This document shows positions 28,391 to 39,268 of a stretch of DNA of 64,000 bases, piece after piece. Source of the stretch: Pseudogymnoascus destructans (Eukaryota; Ascomycota; Leotiomycetes; Thelebolales; Thelebolaceae). The stretch is taken from assembly GCF_001641265.1 (NCBI RefSeq), contig NW_020167536.1, forward strand, positions 124,001 to 188,000. The letters run 5' to 3'. Within the stretch, counting starts at the first letter, position 1; each line of letters begins with the position of its first letter. Both the position numbers and the translations under genes were made by a program. The notes beneath the pieces were generated by a model that saw nothing but the letters and a program-made list of their open reading frames with translations, did no database searches and was not told the DNA's origin.

Positions 28391-29212
28391 GATGGCGGGT
28401 ATTTTATTGACTGGCTTTGTTCGATAGCAGAGTGATGATTCTGAGATTCTATTCGAGAGTGTGAATATTGAATATTTGGTTGGTGGGAAGGTAGGGTGGT
28501 TGAAAGTTTGTTAGGGGTGGAAAAGGGAATCTTTTGTTGGAAATAGTTATTTGAAGGGAGGGGAGGTGTGTGCACTGGCGCAGTGTGGCAGGCTGGGTTT
28601 GACGGGGAAATTAGTGTGTTCATGTTCAGTTAGTTCGGGGGTTGTTGGGAGTGATCGGGCATTCATTTTAGACAGTATAAGTCAACACGTGCCTATGTCA
28701 CTTCTACTCTCATTCTACTGTCACTGCCGCAATGAAAACAAGGAAAACAAGGAAATTCCACCGCCGACAACCGAAAACATGCTGTATCTTCCATGTATTG
28801 GCTACATTGTAAGAAATTTAGAATGCAATATGATATGACTCTTTTTTCTAAAACGGACTTTTGTCAATATAAGCAATATTTTACTTATGACCAGTCAACT
28901 CAAGGATAACTACTACTCGTCTGACGGGGGCTACACTACACTACCTACTGGCTATTTAAGCTGATAGAATCTATCTCGTAACTGAATGACTGAGTGACTG
29001 AGTGACTGGCTTGTTGATTGTAACCCTGAGTGACTGCCGTACTAGTATGAATCACGGTTTCTAAATCGACCAGCAACTAACAATCTTTGATTGGTTCAGG
29101 GCTATACCTAGCAAGCAACTATATGAGTATACCCTATACCCGTGTCCCATCCCATTCCATCCCATTCCATCATCGCTCACAAGAACACAACAAAATGGGA
29201 CCGCTCAACAAT
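28391..29212. other. Intergenic, promoter of eIF3j and 3' region of enolase
   Basis: Nothing coding recognised. Repeated TGACTGAG words near 28985-29015 and a GTGCCTATGTCAC stretch are the only features seen. Confidence 0.55.
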
Positions 29213-30702
29213 CTACAAGTTGACCGAGGTTCTGAAGTTCTCGCCGGCGTAGATGGCCTTGTCACCAAGCTCCTCCTCGATACGGAGGATCTGGTTGAGC
29301 TTGGCCAGGCGCTCGCCACGGGCCGGGGCACCAGTCTTGATTTGACCAGCGCGGAGACCGACAACGATGTCGGCAATGGTGACATCCTCTGTCTCACCTG
29401 ATCTGTGCGAGACCATGACGCCCCAGCCGGCGGCGAAGGAGTCCTTGGCGGCCTGGATCGACTCGGTGAGGGTACCAATCTGGTTGACCTTGAGGAGGAG
29501 GGCGTTGCAAGACTTGAGCTCGATGGCCTTCTTGATGCGGATGGGGTTGGTGACGGTCAAGTCATCACCGACAATCTGGAAGTCGGAGGTCTTGTAGAAG
29601 TAGCTCCACGCCTCCCAGTCGTCCTCAGCGAATGGGTCCTCGATGCTGACGATGGGGTAGGTCTCAGCAAGCTTCTTGTAGAGGTCGGCAAGCTGCTCGT
29701 AGCTGATCCACTTGGCGGGATCGCTGTTGGGGTTCTTGAAGTCCAAATCGTACTTCTTGGCGTCCTCCTTGTAGAACTCGCTGGACGCAACGTCCATGGC
29801 GATCTTCATCCTGCCCTCGTAACCGGCCTCCTTGATGGCATCAGTGATGAGCTCAAGAGCCTCCTCGGCAGTCTCGATATCTGGTGCGACACCACCCTCA
29901 TCACCCACGTTTCCGGCGGACTGGCCGTACTTCTTGACGGCGAGGGTCTTCAAGGTGTGGTACACCTCAGATCCCCAGCGCATACCCTCGGAGAAGGAAG
30001 GTGCCTGCGATGGGACGATCATGAACTCCTGGAAAGCGAGACGGCCACCGGCGTGGGAACTGGGGATTCGTTAGCTGGAGTTGGGTAATCTAAGGATTGT
30101 CAAGCTTACCCTCCGTTAAGGACGTTCTGGAATGGGACGGGGAGGACGTATGGCTTCTTGGTGCCAGCAAGATCGGAAACGTGGGCGTAAAGTGGGATGC
30201 CCTGCAAAAGTCAATATTTATCTTCATGCTCATCAGATCAAACCGTCACATACCTTCTCAGCAGCACCGGCCTTGGCAATGGCCAAAGAGACACCAAGGA
30301 TGGCGTTGGCGCCCAACTTGGTCTTGTTGGTGGTGCCATCAAGCTCGACGAGGAAGTCATCAATGGACTTCTGGTCCTTGACATCGACGTTCTTCTTGAT
30401 CAACTCCGGGCCAATGATGGAGTTGACGTTCTCAACAGCCTTCAAGACACCCTTTCCGCGCCACTTGGTCTTGTCTCCATCACGGAGCTCGCATGCCTCG
30501 TGCTGGCCTGTGTTGCCCGGTTTGTCAGTTGCCAACCACAATCGGGTTCGGTCGGGAGAGATGCGAGGTGGCACGTACCAGTGGAAGCTCCCGAAGGGAC
30601 AATGGCACGGTGGAGACCGGTCTCAGTGACAACGTCAACCTCGACGGTTGGGTTTCCACGAGAGTCGTAGACCTGACGAGCGTGGACCTTGGTGATAGGC
30701 AT
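29213..30702 (-). CDS. ENO1: Enolase (phosphopyruvate hydratase)
   Basis: Four exons: 30702-30579, 30507-30254, 30201-30110 and 30059-29213 (438 aa, the usual length). It converts 2-phosphoglycerate to phosphoenolpyruvate in glycolysis and back in gluconeogenesis, in the cytosol. Seen: MPITKVHARQVYDSRGNPT at the start, the mobile loop GASTG (with Gln next, where Ser or Ile is more usual), GDEGGVAPD, Mg ligands in IAMDVASSEF, VSIEDPFAEDD and VGDDL, the catalytic Lys in the signature LLLKVNQIGTLTES, and HRSGETED. Exons are GC-rich at third positions, consistent with high expression. An upstream non-coding exon is possible: a splice-like ACCTTC...TTTG context lies at about 31040, but I cannot place it. 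Confidence 0.97.
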
Positions 30703-31381
30703 AATGACGCGTTCTGGAGGAGGGGGTGGAGGAATTAGCTGAGGAGTTCGGGGAGTGGCTGATGGAGTGATGTGAGGGAGAAGAACCAACTTTTATTATC
30801 TTGATGGGAAGGTGAGAGATCTTAAGAGAAAATGGTTAGTAGTCTTGTCGGCGGTATCGGTGGGGATGGTAGGCAAGGATAGGTAGGTGGGATGAGCAAG
30901 AGTGAGGAGCGGAATGGCGGGGTCGCAAAAGCTGATACGGTAGGCGTGACGAGGCGCTGGATACAGATATCGTAATGCCTCTCAAGGAAAAGTAATATAT
31001 AGAGGGGATAATAGCGGCAGATAGGAGTATAACGACGTACCTTCTTTGAAGTTTTCTTTGTTTTCTTTGCTAGGATAGGATGATTTGTTGATTTTTGGGA
31101 GGGGGGAGATGGGTGTTTTGGTGGGATGGGACGAGATTAGGAGAGTTGAGTTGAGTTGGGTGGTGAGGTGAGCGAGGCGGGGTCGGAGCTCTAAAGCTTT
31201 TCATTGGGCCACGAGCTGGAACAGCAACGAAGTCTACCGTCATAGGTTGGGAGTACATTGGAATAGTGGTGGAATGCCATATGGTTGAAAGTACTCTTTA
31301 CTGTGGTGTGGTGGTGGGTGGTGGTATAGCCAAGCCAGCCTCGCCAGCCTTGCCATTTGGAGTATCATACCTAAACTAACT

Positions 31382-31462
31382 GTTAAACTTGTTAAACTTG
31401 TTAAACTTGTTAAATTGGTAAACTTGTTAAACTTGTTAAACTTGTTAAACTTGTTAAACTTG
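31382..31462. repeat. 9-bp tandem repeat (TTAAACTTG)
   Basis: About nine copies of TTAAACTTG with one degenerate unit (TTAAATTGG). Confidence 0.9.
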
Positions 31463-31507
31463 GTTAATAGTTAACTTATGACGGGTAGGTCTTAGATTAC
31501 ATAACTT

Positions 31508-31600
31508 ACTGTATATTACTGTATATGAACTACTCTATATGAACTACTCTATATGAACTACTCTATATGAACTACTCTATATGAACTACTGTATATGAAC
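31508..31600. repeat. 14-bp tandem repeat (TATATGAACTACTC)
   Basis: About six copies of TATATGAACTACTC, the outer ones with G for C (CTGTATATG). Confidence 0.9.
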
Positions 31601-31744
31601 ACCCCCAAGGCTACACCACTACTTTAAAGTAAGATCTACCATCCCGATCCCATTAACTGCAATTAGTATTGGGCAGCGTCCTTCCGTCTCTCTCCGCACA
31701 CCAGCGCAGCACAGTGTGAGGGGCAACCTCGGGATAAAACATGG

Positions 31745-31783
31745 GGAGAGTCGGGAGAGTCGGGAGAGTCGGGAGAGTCGGCC
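31745..31783. repeat. 9-bp tandem repeat (GGGAGAGTC)
   Basis: Four copies, 40 bases before the TATA-like and CACGTGAC sites of RPT4. Confidence 0.9.
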
Positions 31784-32193
31784 CAGAACCCGATCTCATG
31801 AAAGCCCTCTAAAATATATACACGTGACGTGACATCATGTGACCCGGTCTAGGCAACTTACATTAAATTCAAATTCTTGCCTCAGGCACTCACTCATCAC
31901 TAATCCCCAACGGAACCTACCGCAGTCCCTTGTAGCTGCGCAACGAGCTATGTTGCCTTTGGTCATCAAAGCTCTCCAGCATCAACGCAACGCGCCTTCC
32001 AAACCATCACAACCTAATTCCTCAGCTCCCTCACCCACCAACCTCAGATCAATCGATCTACCCTTGCTCTCCCACCCAAGACAACGGCTCGCCACTTTTT
32101 TATCAACACCTAGAGGCCAGAGCTCGCTCATCCACAGGGCCACGCACGCTACACCCAGCCCGCGAACCGCTCTCACCCCGGCCCAACCTCACC

Positions 32194-33556
32194 ATGTCAG
32201 ACGAGGCGCGCCAGCACTCCCTCTCCTCCTTCAAGACTAAACTGCTGGAGTCGAGGGAGTGGGAGGCCAAGCTCAAGGCGCTGCGGTTGGATATCAAGGG
32301 GTTGCAGAAGGATTACGATCATACGGAGGATAACCTCAAGGCATTACAAAGCGTAGGGCAGATTATCGGGGAGGTCTTGAAGCAATTGGACGATGAGAGA
32401 TGTGCGTGTTCTGGACACACTATACAATCTAGCTTTTACTAACCCTATCCACTAGTTATCGTGAAAGCCTCCTCAGGCCCCCGCTATGTCGTCGGCTGCC
32501 GCTCAAAAGTCGACAAGGAGAAGCTCAAGCAAGGCACCCGCGTAGCGCTCGACATGACAACCCTAACCATCATGCGCATGCTCCCCCGCGAAGTCGACCC
32601 GCTCGTCTACAACATGTCGCTCGAGGACCCCGGACAGGTCAGCTTCGGCGGGATCGGCGGGCTGAACGAGCAGATCAGGGAGCTGAGAGAGGTCATCGAG
32701 CTGCCGCTTAAGAACCCGGAGCTGTTCCTGAGAGTTGGGATTAAACCCCCAAAGGGCGTTTTGTTATATGGGCCGCCGGGGACGGGGAAGACGTTGTTGG
32801 CGAGGGCGGTGGCGTCGGGGTTGGAGACGAATTTCTTGAAGGGTATGCTTATCCCCCCCCCCCCAGTACATACTCACCATTCATACAAAACACGAACTAA
32901 CGCCCCTGCCCCCCGCAGTCGTCTCCTCCGCCATCGTCGACAAATACATCGGCGAATCCGCCCGCCTCATCCGCGAAATGTTCGGATACGCCAAAGAGCA
33001 CGAGCCCTGCATCATCTTCATGGACGAAATCGACGCCATCGGCGGGCGTCGCTTCTCCGAAGGCACCTCCGCCGACCGCGAGATCCAGCGCACGCTCATG
33101 GAACTCCTCAACCAGCTCGACGGCTTCGATTACCTCGGCAAGACCAAGATCATCATGGCGACGAACCGTCCGGATACGCTTGATCCGGCCCTGTTGAGAG
33201 CGGGGAGACTGGACAGGAAGATTGAGATTCCACTGCCGAATGAGGTGGGGAGGTTGGAGATTATGAAGATTCATGCGGCGGGGGTGGTGACGGAGGGGGA
33301 GATTGATTTTGAGAGTGTGGTGAAGATGAGTGATGGGTTGAATGGGGCGGATTTGAGGAATGTTGTTACCGAGGCGTGAGTGTCCCCTGTTTACCCCTCG
33401 ATTTTATAGAATATCCCCGCTGACAATATCCCCAGCGGCCTCTTCGCCATCCGCGACTACCGCGACGCAATCAACCAGGACGACTTCAACAAAGCGGTTC
33501 GCAAGGTTGCGGAATCGAAGAAGTTGGAGGGGAAGCTGGAGTACCAGAAGCTGTAA
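32194..33556 (+). CDS. RPT4: 26S proteasome regulatory ATPase RPT4 (PSMC6)
   Basis: Four exons: 32194-32401, 32456-32842, 32919-33375 and 33436-33556 (390 aa, as expected). An AAA ATPase of the 19S base ring that unfolds and feeds substrates into the 20S core. Seen: an N-terminal coiled coil (about 20-65), the OB domain, Walker A GPPGTGKT at 175-182, Walker B IIFMDEID, the second region of homology with ATNRPDTLDPALLRAGRLDRK (arginine fingers) and C-terminus YQKL without an HbYX motif, as in Rpt4. SFGGIGGLNEQIRELREVIELPL and FGYAKEHEPCIIF are Rpt4-type rather than Rpt3 or Rpt6. The start MSDEARQHSL is the first ATG of the frame. Confidence 0.96.
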
Positions 33557-34095
33557 TGGTGAGGGGAGGGGGGGTTTGGCTTGGGGGGTGAACCAATTCA
33601 CTTGTAGGATGGCGCGCGTGCGGGCATCGGTATTGGCAGGACGGGGGCGGGCGTACAAGCATGGATCGAGCTCATCTGTAATATCATGGAATGGGAATTA
33701 TACAGACTATATTGCGGGGATTTATGTTTGTGACGTCTGGTTAGGACCAGTGCGGGGGAGTATTGTGCTTGGACGTGCTTGTGATTGTGACCTGCACGTC
33801 GCCACCACCTCCCCTTTTTTCGTGGCTATGCGAGACTACTACAGCCTCCTAGCTGCTCTACCCCTGATCTGACATATCCAGTCGCCTCGTCAATGTCCCG
33901 TTTTGGGAGGGTTCCCCTTTCATCGTGGCTATGCTAAAGAGTCCGTTTATATATCCTCTGCCGTGCATCCCCACGTACAGCAACGACAGGAACAGGCAGG
34001 GAAGGGGCCAACCCGGCAACTCACTAGATCGATATTGTACTTGGATAGCCGTATACTAAAAGTCCGAGTTGGGTTTTGTCTGTCTGTCTCTGCGG

Positions 34096-34160
34096 GCATT
34101 GGCATTGGCATTGGCATTGGCATTGGCATTGGCATTGGCATTGGCATTGGCATTGGCATT
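34096..34160. repeat. Hexamer repeat (GGCATT)
   Basis: About 11 perfect tandem copies. Confidence 0.95.
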
Positions 34161-34377
34161 GATTTTCCCCCCAGTGTGGTTGATGGTGCTGGGTTTCTTT
34201 TCGGTCGACTACTCTAAGCCGGGTGGGTACTGCAAACTAGTGGTACCTAGCTCTGCCACCTGTAACTTACGGAGTACGTAAACACCAAAATAGCACGGCC
34301 AAACCCCCCCACCGTAGCTCCATCCATATCCATTTTACTGCATAAAATACGCCCGCTGCATCCTCACTCTACAATCA

Positions 34378-34480
34378 ACATTTACACCTACCACTTCCAC
34401 TTCCACTCCAGTTCCATTTCCATTTCCATTTCCACTTCCACTTCCACTTCCACTTCCACTTCCACTTCCACTTCCACTCC
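34378..34480. repeat. Hexamer repeat (TTCCAC/TTCCAT)
   Basis: Roughly 16 units of TTCCAC with some TTCCAT. The strong pyrimidine strand lies 65-170 bases upstream of the GFA1 start codon. Confidence 0.9.
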
Positions 34481-34544
34481 TTCAGCTATCTACTAATTCC
34501 TCCCTCGTTCGGCGTACAGGCTTAAGGGCCCCAGTTACAGTACA

Positions 34545-36974
34545 ATGTGGTGCGTCACCCTTGCTCAGAGGACGAGGACCCCCGCTCACCCTGGCACCAC
34601 GAAGTCAACAAAACCTCACTTCGCGATACCAGCGACCATAACACCCCCTGTGACGTTCCAAAGCTAACATACCCTTCTCAGTGGAATTTTCGGATACATC
34701 AACTACCTGGTGGAGAGAGACAGGAAATACATCCTCGACACCCTCGTCAATGGTGAGTTCCTGTTCCTGCCCCGCCCTCACCGCTTGCCCGTGCCCTGAA
34801 GCTCCAAATACTGAATTGTGTCCCCCCACAGGCCTCGCCCGCCTCGAATACCGTGGCTATGACTCTGCCGGTCTCACCGTCGACGGAGACAAGAAGAATG
34901 AGGTGTTTGCTTACAAGGAGGTCGGCAAGGTGGTCAAGCTGAAGGAGCTGATTGAGGAGTCCAAGCCCGATATGACCAAGGTCTTCGATTCGCACGCTGG
35001 TATCGCACACACCCGCTGGGCTACCCACGGCACCCCTTCCCGCCTCAACTGCCACCCCCACAGGTATGTTTGCACTCCTAGGTACTCACCGGTTGAGCAA
35101 TCACTGACACGCTGTACAGGTCCGACCCAGCATGGGAGTTCTCCGTGGTGCACAATGGCATCATCACAAACTACAAGGAGCTGCGCACGCTGCTGGAGAG
35201 CAAGGGCTTCAAGTTCGAGACGGAGACGGACACCGAGGTCATCCCCAAGCTTGCCAAGTACCTGTTTGAGACGAACCCGTCGATCGGTTTCACCGATCTC
35301 GCCAAGGCGGTCATCAAGGAGCTGCAGGGCGCGTTTGGCCTGCTGATGAAGTCGATTCACTACCCCCACGAGGTCATCGCCGCGAGGAAGGGTTCCCCAT
35401 TGGTCATTGGTGTCCGCACCAACAAGCCGATGAAGGTGGATTTCGTTGACGTGGAGTACGCCGAGGACACGCCACTGCCAGCGGAGCAGGCATCCCAGAA
35501 CGCCGCCCTCAAGAAGTCGAGCGTTGGAAACTTCCTGAGCGCCGGCGGAACCGCCGCTGACAAGTCGCTGCTCCGCAGATCGCAATCCAGGGCTTTCATG
35601 ACCGATGACGGCGTGCCACTGCCAACAGAGTTCTACCTGTCGTCCGACCCATCGGCCATTATCGAGCACACCAAGAAGGTCATGTACCTCGAGGACGACG
35701 ACATCGCGCACATCCACGAGGGCTCGCTCAACATCCACCGCCTCACCAAGTCCGACGGCTCCCCCAACGTCCGCACCATCCAGACGCTCGAGCTCGAGCT
35801 CCAGGAGATCATGAAGGGCAAATTCGACCACTTCATGCAGAAGGAAATCTTCGAGCAGCCCGAATCCGTCATCAACACCATGCGCGGCCGCCTCGACATC
35901 GAGAACAAGAAGGTCACCCTCGGCGGCCTCCGCTCCTACATCGAGACCATCCGCCGCTGCCGCCGCGTCATCTTCATCGCCTGCGGCACCTCCTACCACT
36001 CCTGCATGGCCGTCCGCGGCATCTTCGAGGAGCTCACCGAGATCCCCATCACCGTCGAGCTCGCCTCCGACTTCCTCGACCGCCAGCCCCCCGTCTTCCG
36101 CGACGACACATGCATCTTCGCATCCCAGTCCGGCGAGACCGCCGACTCCCTCATGGCCCTGCGCTACTGCCTCGAGCGCGGCGCCCTTACCGTCGGCATC
36201 GTCAACGTCGTCGGCTCCTCCATCTCCCTCCTCACCCACTGCGGTGTCCACGTCAACGCCGGCCCAGAGATCGGCGTCGCCTCCACCAAGGCCTACACCT
36301 CCCAGTTCATCGCCATGGTCATGGTCGCGCTCTCCCTCTCCGAGGACCGCGCTTCCAAGGCCGCGCGCCGCGAGGAGATCATGGAGGGTCTTGGGGGTGT
36401 GAGTGCACAGATCAAGGAGATTCTCAAGCTCGATCAGCCCATCAAGGAGTTGTGCGCGCGCACGTTCCAGGGGCAGAACTCGCTCCTGCTGCTTGGACGC
36501 GGAAGCCAGTTCTCGACTGCGCTGGAGGGCGCGCTGAAGATTAAGGAGATCAGCTACTTGCATTGCGAGGCGGTTATGTCGGGGGAGCTGAAGCATGGGG
36601 TGTTGGCGCTGGTGGATGAGAATTTGCCGATTATTATGATTTTGACGAGGGATAATATTTTTGCGAAGTCGTTGAATGCTTATCAGCAGAGTACGTTTAT
36701 TCCCCCTTCTCCCATACCCCCTTAGTACAGCATACTGACATGGAGAAAAACAGTCATCGCCCGTGCCGGCAAACCAATCGTCATCTGCAACCCCGACGAC
36801 TCGGAGTTCCGCGAGGACAAGTGCGAGAAGATCGAGATCCCCAAGACGGTGGACTGCCTCCAGGGCCTGCTGAATGTCATCCCGCTCCAGCTCATGGCGT
36901 ACTGGCTTGCGGTTGCCGAGGGGCTGAATGTGGATATGCCGAGGAATTTGGCGAAGAGTGTTACTGTTGAGTAG
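34545..36974 (+). CDS. GFA1: Glutamine-fructose-6-phosphate aminotransferase
   Basis: Five exons: 34545-34549, 34682-34752, 34832-35063, 35120-36690 and 36754-36974 (699 aa). First and rate-limiting step of UDP-GlcNAc synthesis for chitin and glycans: fructose-6-P plus glutamine gives glucosamine-6-P. The N-terminal Ntn glutaminase starts MCGIFGYINY with catalytic Cys2; HTRWATHG and NGIITNY line its site. A fungal insertion near residue 230-280 carries Ser-rich basic sequence (LLRRSQSRAF), a plausible phosphorylation region. Two SIS domains follow (ACGTSYHSC, SQSGETADS, GVASTKAYTSQ, then GRGSQFSTALEGALKIKE), ending in LAKSVTVE. Exon 1 holds only five coding bases, so the Cys2 codon is split by the intron. 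Confidence 0.96.
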
Positions 36975-39141
36975 ATGCTGTTGTCTTCTCTAGATTTGGG
37001 AGATGGAGGTGGTGAGGGTGTCTTTTTTGCGCGTTTAAGGATATGTAGGCACTGGCCGGGCAACGCTTTTTGTTGTGTTGTTTTTCTTTTGCTTTTTATG
37101 GAAAACCTTGGGGGTTTGCGTTGGACTGGGACGGATGGCGGCGACAAGGGTGGGGTTGTTTATTTGCTTGACTTCCCGTGTTTTTGTTTGTGTGTCGATG
37201 GTAGAGGGGGGGAGGTGGGAGAGAGGGGGGAGAGAGGGGCGATAGGGATGATAGTGGTAGGATGGAGTGGATAAATTGATGTTTATGGAATTTGAGGCTT
37301 TTTTTTTATGTGTTGTGTGGGGAAGAGGGGGTAGGGGGTGTAAAGTCTCAGGAGGTTTGGGTTTTCGTGTATATTTTTTAGTAGCTGTTATCTCTGTCTC
37401 CGTTTCTGTGTCTCCGTTTCTGTGTCTCCGTTTCTCTATCTCCGTTTCCCTTCTCTCCGTTTCTCTTCTCCGTTTCTCTTCCCCGTTTCTCTTCTCCGTT
37501 TCTCTTCTCTTCTTCGTTTCTCTTCTCCGTTTCTCTTCTCTTCTTCGTTTCTCTTCTCCGTTTCTCTTCTCCGTTTCCCTTCTCCATTTTTCCTTTCTGT
37601 CTCTCCTCCCCGTTTTTCCCTTTCTGTCTCTCCCTCTCCGTTCCATCTCTATCTCCCCCACCCCTTTCCCCACCCCCCTTCCCCATATAAACCCTCGTCA
37701 CCTCGTCAACAAACATAGGAAATGCCACAGTTCTGGTTGCGTAACGCCTGGACATATAGTCATCAAACAAACGATGATGGATATGCAGCGAATCAGCTCG
37801 CTGCTACTAGGATTCTATATACATGCTCATTGTATGCGGTGACGAGGGAGTTAGGGTAGTGACAGAATGTCATCACGGTAGTGACAGAGAGTAGTAGTGA
37901 TATTAGTAGTAGTAAGAAGAAAGGGGGGGTGCCAGGAAATCATTGTCGACTTTGGCAGGGGGTCGTGGCGGAAGCATCCATCCTGCCGAGTTTTTTTTGT
38001 TTCCTGTAGCTTCCGTTCTAGATTTTTCTCCATACCAACGCATTCGATATTGTTATAGGTAATGAAAGGTCTGAATAAGACTTCTTCTCTCGTTAGAGGC
38101 TTCTCGGAGGAGACATGGTGGTTTGCGAACCAAGCACGCGGCTGGGAGCTTTGCGCCTAGATTTCCAACTGGATAGATAGTAGCCATCTTTTGGCAGCTA
38201 TTTCTCTTATTATTTAATTTTCTCCCCTTCTTCTCCATCTCTCCCTCCCCGTCTCTTGTATGCTAATATCTATCTTTTAATCACCGTTTTTCCTATTTAT
38301 AATACGGAACTTCGTTACTCCGCTAACAATCATACCAGAAGCATCCCACTGATGCGATAACAGCGGTTGCGTTTTCCGAGCCATGTTGTAATCAGACAGG
38401 TTGCCATCATCTTGCCTGGCGTCTACGGGTTGCTGGTACCATGACATGGACGTTATGTGGCGGTGACGGGGCGGTAGTTATGGGTCGGTGGTGATAGTGG
38501 TACTGTAGCGGTGAGAAGAAAAGGGGTGGTGACAGGAAGTCATCAATGACGTTTATATCATGCGATCCATCTCTTGATTAACGCCTTCAATTTCGTGATA
38601 GGCATTTACAAGGACTTTCCACCAGTCTTCCGTAATTTCACGGCAACTTTCTGACAACCATTTCGATGATGGTTTATCTTAGCCTGCTCTACGACGATGT
38701 GATTGGGGGCCAGGCAGTTACTGTAATGGAATATGAGTTTAATACGGAGTCTAGGGATCTTGATAAAATGGACAACAACAAGCCCTTCCCTACCTACCCT
38801 TACAGCTATTTTTACTTCGGTAACGAGTTCCCAGAAGACTTCGGGATCCATGTGCGTGAAATTACCTCGCTGTTCTGGCATTGAAATTGGGAACGGAAAC
38901 GACGGTATGGAGATGGCTTAGGAGGTGGCACAGGAGGCTACACTGGTTTTGGAGGTGGCTCAGGAGATAGATTAAGAGATGTTATTGACGCGCGGAGATG
39001 GATCGAGAGATGGCTCCGGGCTCGCCACGAAGTGCTGGCGCCGAGATTACACATACATGCTCATTGCCCACGCAGTACCAAAGTATAGGAGGAGTTTATG
39101 ATTTATTTTAGGGTGTTTTCTGTGGAGGTGTAGGAAGCTTA
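36975..39141. other. 2.2 kb without a supported gene
   Basis: Begins with the GFA1 3' UTR, includes the pyrimidine minisatellite at 37382-37640, then AT-rich DNA. Two diverged copies of a GAAG/GGGG-TG-CAGGAA(A/G)TCAT motif lie at about 37915-37955 and 38510-38555. A 91-codon minus-strand frame at 38881-38606 has no recognisable domain and I do not call it. Confidence 0.55.
37382..37640. repeat. Pyrimidine-rich minisatellite (TCTCCGTTTC-type)
   Basis: Some 250 bases of CTCCGTTTCT/CTTCTCCGTTTC units on the plus strand, purine on the other strand. No regular period throughout; units of about 10, 12 and 15 bases alternate. Confidence 0.9.
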
Positions 39142-39268
39142 CTCGTGCGGCCCCAAAAGTTTCCACAGGGTCTGTGCACAACAGCCAATTAGATTGTAGG
39201 AATCTACTAAGCACCATGTACACGCGTAGAATATGAGAGTGAATGAAGCAATGAAGTAATGCTCAACA

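Larger units (their letters stand above)
30703..32193. other. Enolase/RPT4 divergent intergenic region with three minisatellites
   Basis: Holds the enolase promoter, three tandem repeats (31382-31600 and 31745-31783) and the RPT4 promoter. CACGTGAC, an E-box-like site, is at 31821-31828, just after a TATATA at 31815. No gene seen. Confidence 0.6.
33557..34544. other. Intergenic between RPT4 and GFA1
   Basis: Contains two hexamer repeats (34096-34160 and 34378-34480). The second is immediately upstream of GFA1 and may be transcribed in its 5' UTR. No gene seen. Confidence 0.6.

Noticed and set aside
29405..30088. 227-codon frame antisense to enolase
   Set aside because: A shadow of the codon bias of enolase; no domain, and it crosses enolase introns.
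31382..31600. CRISPR-like array
   Set aside because: Direct tandem repeats without spacers in a eukaryotic intergenic region.
34911..36596. 561-codon open frame antisense to GFA1
   Set aside because: It is the mirror of a GC3-rich coding exon; the sequence is Leu/Gly/Asp-rich with no domain, and GFA1 is certain.
38606..38881. 91-codon minus-strand frame
   Set aside because: No recognisable motif, codon use unlike neighbours, isolated in AT-rich DNA.
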